A DNA stretch of 64,000 nt from Lentinula raphanica (Eukaryota > Basidiomycota > Agaricomycetes > Agaricales > Omphalotaceae), in contig JANVFP010000036.1 in the NCBI GenBank assembly GCA_027919835.1, forward strand, positions 310,001-374,000, written 5' to 3'. Below the pieces are notes generated by a model. That model did not search any database. It was not told where the DNA came from and saw only the letters and a list, made by a program, of their open reading frames with translations. Below are positions 60,367-64,000 of the stretch, piece by piece (position 1 is the stretch's first letter; each line of letters begins with the position of its first letter). The position numbers and the translations under genes are program-made.

Positions 60367-61577
60367 TCAAGTCTTCGATTGTTTTGGTCCTCCCGTTCCC
60401 GTTGGTTGGTAATAGCGCTTCATGGCTTCCAATCGACATGAGCTTAGATGATTTCTTATCTTAGAGATTGATATACTTACCGTTCAAGATATACTCAGAT
60501 GCACTCAATGCCTCGTATTTCTTCGTTGGGCCTTGAATCAAGACATGAGGTCGGGGCTGATTGAAGTAACTATATGTTACGAGAGCCTGAAGTTCAGAAT
60601 ACGGTGACCCAAAACTGAACTCGAAGTACTCACGCCATACTGTTCCTCGCCTTCAGGTTTCCGTTCGGTCCAGGGGCTCTAACTCGATGGTACAAGCTCT
60701 TGAAACGATCGTCACTCCATGCCATTAGCATGTCGCCTAACGAAAGCCGGTCAGCCCCAAAGATTCCATGGACGACAAGGTGTCTTCAGTCCTACCAATG
60801 TTGACAGTGATTTCCCCTGTTCGAGCGGGGACAGCCGTCCAATCATCTCCCTGGGCAAAACTAGTATGCGCTTCTCGCCCAGGACACACTTCCAGACCAT
60901 CACCACCGGTTTCTTGGAAGAGCATCGTGAGGACGTCAAAATCGGTATGAGCGCCCGCCCGCCATTCAGGCATGTCTGATACTTTGCCGGTTACCTCGTG
61001 GTATCGCAGCAATCTCATGGTAGAGAGACAGTCTTCGTAACTCAAATCATGCGCGTCGGCGAGAAACGATGGAGGAAATCCGAGGGCGACTGAGAAGAAG
61101 GACAAGATTTTCATTGAGAGGTCTTGGACGCTCTCCATAAATTCCAAGCAGGCTTGATGAAACTCTGGAATTTCGGGGAGATCATTAGGCCAGTATGTGT
61201 TGCGGCGAAAGTATTGTAGTTGCAAGGATTCCTTGGGATCTGCTACCCCTGTGGAGGGGCGAATCTGTGCGTCCTTTTCCCAACCGGTATTTTGTTCACG
61301 AATGAAAGGCCAGCGGCCCTTGGTAGTGTCAGGAAGTGCAAAATACTTGGTACTAACAATTAGGCATTCAGATGACATTTCTTTTACCTACGAGAATGCT
61401 TCATTCGACTCACGACAAATCAAACATCCTCTGAATGTCTTGTTTACTAGGTCGCTCTTGATCAACGAGGATGAAAAACCCAACATTTTCGGCTGCTGCT
61501 ATAAGCTCTTTTCCGATTTGGTCTTTGCGAGTATCGAAGTCCCGCAGCGATATGCGGGGTATCTGACGGTCACCCAT
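60367..61577 (-). CDS. 2-oxoglutarate/Fe(II)-dependent oxygenase (isopenicillin-N-synthase-like)
   Basis: About five exons. The start is likely MGDRQIPRISLRDFDTRKDQ at 61577; an upstream in-frame ATG at 61652 is possible. DIOX_N domain: IPRISLRDF, AAENVGFFILVDQ, KYFALPDTTKGRW. Core: LRYHEVTGKVSDMPEWRAGA followed by HTDFDVLTMLFQE, giving the HxD iron ligands; EVCPGREAHTSFAQGDDWTA; VNIGDMLMAWSDDRFKSLYH with the distal His and VRAPGPNGNLKARNSMAYFN, the region that binds 2-oxoglutarate. The last exon gives AMKRYYQPTGTGGPKQSKT. Length about 350 residues, normal. Substrate unknown; fungi have many such enzymes in secondary or hormone-like metabolism. No cluster neighbours are seen. Confidence 0.88.
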
Positions 61578-61879
61578 AGCGCGATAAGAGAGACTGAGAA
61601 TAGTCTGGATCCTGTTTTTATGTCGGATGCGGAGACGAGTTCCGAGGGTCATCCGTCCCGCTTTCTAGAAATAGGAGGCTTGCTAGCAAAGTATCTGTAC
61701 CTCGTAAGACTTGAAGGCCAGCAGCGACGTCTGCGACGAGCCTCGCTATGATTCTATGACAAGCCGTCTAATGCGGGACGCTTCTGATTGGGCTTAGTCC
61801 TACACAAGATGCAACACAAAACGAAGACATATACTTAGATAAGCAATGAGCACTGTACGATGTATAGATATGGAGGTTG

Positions 61880-64000
61880 TTATTTTCGTCTCCGACCTCT
61901 GAACCCCTTGAACGCATCCTCGTCTGAGTCATCGTCAACAATAATCGGTTTTCTGGAAGGCGCAGCAGCGGTTCTTCGAGACGACCTCGCCGTGGATGCT
62001 GTGGAGGGCAGAGTTTGGTCCAGATCCTCTTCCTCAATATCGGAGAACCTTGCTTGGCTCGCTTTGGACATGACTTCGTCGTCGTCGTCATCCAAAAACA
62101 GCGGCTGGGATTTGACAGATGATTTGGCGGCGCGGCGACTTCCAGCGTTCGTGCTGCCTGCCCTCGACTTTTGTTTGCGAGGTTTGACAGGAAACTCTTC
62201 CTCTGAATCTTCGGTTATGAGTGGTCGATTCTGGGTACGAGCCGTACCTCTTTTGAGAGAGTCTTGATCCAAATCCTCTTTTAAATGTTTTTGTGTTGGC
62301 ATCGAGAGATCGTCTTTCCAGTTTATCTATATCTGAGTAATTGCCAGTATCGCGAAAAGGTGATTATTTACCGTCTTCGAAATGATCCCGATTCTCGCTG
62401 ATAACAAGCTCGATCTTTTTCGATCGTCTGGGAATGTTTTTCTGTGAACCATGGTCAGACTAGTACGCGAAGTGCCCGAGGTTTGCGAGACTATACTTTT
62501 TTGAATTTTTTGAAGTTTGGTTGGCCATCCCACTCCGGATGTCTCACAGCATTGACTCGCTTGTCCGAAGAAAGATCCTTGTAAACGTCCATTTCTACAA
62601 TGACCATGAAGTTGCCTCGAATGTTCTGATCATCTTTGAAATCATCCAGAATCGCCCACTCATCCTCTGGGTTTTCCTTTCCCTTATCCAATTCGGGCCT
62701 AGAGATCTTCAGCTTGTTAAACTCCCGATCGAAGTCATCTTCAGTTTTCTTTCCCCGTTTAGTGGAGGCCACGGCCTTCAAGAAAGTAGGATCTGTATCG
62801 GGTTTTCCCGGGGGCGCACCCTGAGCCTTATCGAGTTTAACAGAAGAAGGTTTCTGGGAAGAAGGTTTTTTCTGAGACGGTGGTTTGTGGGAAGTCGGCT
62901 GGACAGCGTTGACATTCTCGATAGCTTGTCTTTTAGAAGGAGGGGCGGCAGAGCCAGCTCTAGAGCTGGGAACCACTGGCATTTCATCGCAATCGTCCAA
63001 GTCTATCACGTCGTGGTCGTCCATTGTTGCTTTTCGCTTGATGCCCTTAGTCCCAGACGAATTGCGTGATTCCAGTGTCTGAGAATCTTCTGATATCGTA
63101 CCCAATGTTTGCTGAAAGTTTGTGGCGGGTTTTTGAGTGTTGGGACCACGCGGAGATCCAGACTGTGTTTCTGATAAGGTGTCGTCGTCGTCGTCAACTG
63201 GGAGCTGACTCATTAAGATGTCAGCTTGGTCGGGATCATTGGTAGCTTCAAACAAAGCCTTGAACTTCTTGAGTGCAGGCTCTTCAGAAGGCTCATCGGG
63301 GACTGCAGAACTAGATCGAGCACTATCTGCCCCGAGACGTCTCTTCAGTCTAGTTGAGCGAGCGGCTACCGGTGCCTGGGGATGAGAGTAAGCCACAGTT
63401 GAGGAGTATCTTGTGAAAGAGGAAGATCATACAGTCAAGTCTAGAATCATCGGCTGAGCAGGACCAGAAGATCTTGGCTTCGATGTATCGGAGGCTGCTA
63501 CAGCAGCATTGATGATCACGGATGAATCGCCCAAACCTGTCAGGACAGGTACACCTGCTTTCACTCTACGTATGAGAGGCTACAAGAGTATGAGTTGATA
63601 TTGAATACCGACATTTGACGATCAGCTTACTTTGCGAGGAGGTGGGGGTATGTCATCTTGTTCAGCTTGAGATTTGGCAGGTTCTGAGCTCTTCGGCTCC
63701 AACGGAGGACCTCTGCGGGTAAGAGGCTGATAAAACTATGAGTGAGACTCCTCACTTGCACTTTATACTTAAGGACATCATTCACTTTACGAGGAGGGGG
63801 AGGAGGATCGTCCTCAATATCCGTATGCTGTGTATTGGGCTCTTTAGAAGGCGCACGCCGGCGAGTGAGCCGCTGTCATACGATAAGGTGTTAATGGCCT
63901 TTGAAATCTGCGGCAGAAGACTACTCTCACTTGGGAAGGCTGCAAATCAGGCTCCTCGGATGGTTGTCGAGACGCGCCACGCTTTCTAGTCACAGGATGT
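61880..64000 (-). CDS. NBS1: NBS1/nibrin-like subunit of the MRN complex, 5' part missing
   Basis: The gene enters from the right edge; the FHA and BRCT domains would lie outside the window. Visible exons (minus strand): HPVTRKRGASRQPSEEPDLQ; RLTRRRAPSKEPNTQHTDIE; PLTRRGPPLEPKSSEPAKSQ; PLIRRVKAGVPVLTGLGDSS; then APVAARSTRLKRRLGADSAR and a Ser/Pro-rich linker; GNFMVIVEMDVYKDLSSDKR and PEWDGQPNFKKFKK, the Mre11-binding segment; IPRRSKKIELVISENRDHFE; and an acidic tail ending DEDAFKGFRGRRRK, which matches the acidic patch plus F-x-x-F that binds Tel1/ATM. The identity rests on NFKKFKK and this terminus together. Known role: recruits Mre11-Rad50 and Tel1 to DNA double-strand breaks. The repeated PLTRR exons are described as a separate finding. 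Confidence 0.85.

Noticed and set aside
1..64000. CRISPR arrays, prophage, bacterial operons, secondary-metabolite cluster
   Set aside because: No regularly spaced repeats, no phage or bacterial genes, and no polyketide, peptide or terpene synthase in the window.

Overview
This is nuclear DNA of a filamentous basidiomycete, most likely an agaricomycete. Genes are dense, are cut by many short GT-AG introns of roughly 48-65 nt, and lie on both strands at similar density. Several families are typical of mushroom-forming fungi: a Ste12 factor with C-terminal C2H2 fingers, a GH128 secreted glucanase, a polyporopepsin-like aspartic protease, a basidiomycete-type kinase-like protein, and a single-pass membrane protein with a Pro-rich tail. 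I cannot name the species. There is no phage, plasmid, CRISPR or bacterial operon structure. Derived exon edges may be off by a base or two.

Left part (1-12.1 kb): the 60S ribosome-assembly factor NOC1/MAK21 runs off the left edge. It is divergent from an Old-Yellow-Enzyme-type flavin oxidoreductase. An aminoglycoside-phosphotransferase-like protein follows, then gene-poor DNA with decayed coding scraps, then GPI1/PIG-Q (first step of GPI-anchor synthesis) and a divergent tRNA-Phe(GAA).

Middle-left (12.1-31.5 kb): a 412-bp inverted-repeat element (MITE-like) with a central 34-bp palindrome; a very long disordered Ser/Pro-rich protein carrying a repeated PDAxxLAxR motif; a Rho GTPase; two related secreted aspartic proteases 5.4 kb apart, the upstream one killed by two stop codons; two lineage-specific genes; and a GH128 glycoside hydrolase.

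Middle-right (31.7-50.6 kb): a mitochondrial ABC1/ADCK kinase-like protein (MCP2/CQD2 type), a kinase-like protein, valyl-tRNA synthetase with an apparent alternative mitochondrial start, a single-pass membrane protein, a 2.5-kb gene-free stretch, the mating/filamentation transcription factor STE12, and FMP46 (thioredoxin-fold, no cysteine).

Right part (50.6-64 kb): a second MITE with TA target duplication just upstream of FMP46, a sulfotransferase-like protein, a rhodanese-domain protein, the CNNM-type transporter MAM3, the 2-oxodicarboxylate carrier ODC sharing a short promoter with SRP9, a 2-oxoglutarate/Fe(II) oxygenase, and NBS1 (MRN DNA-repair complex), which runs off the right edge.

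Most genes are housekeeping and unrelated in pathway; I see no metabolic cluster. I did not find a clear new multi-gene system. The most original observations are the young protease duplication with pseudogenisation, the two MITEs, the repeated exons of NBS1, several GC-AG introns, and the repeated linear motif in the disordered protein.
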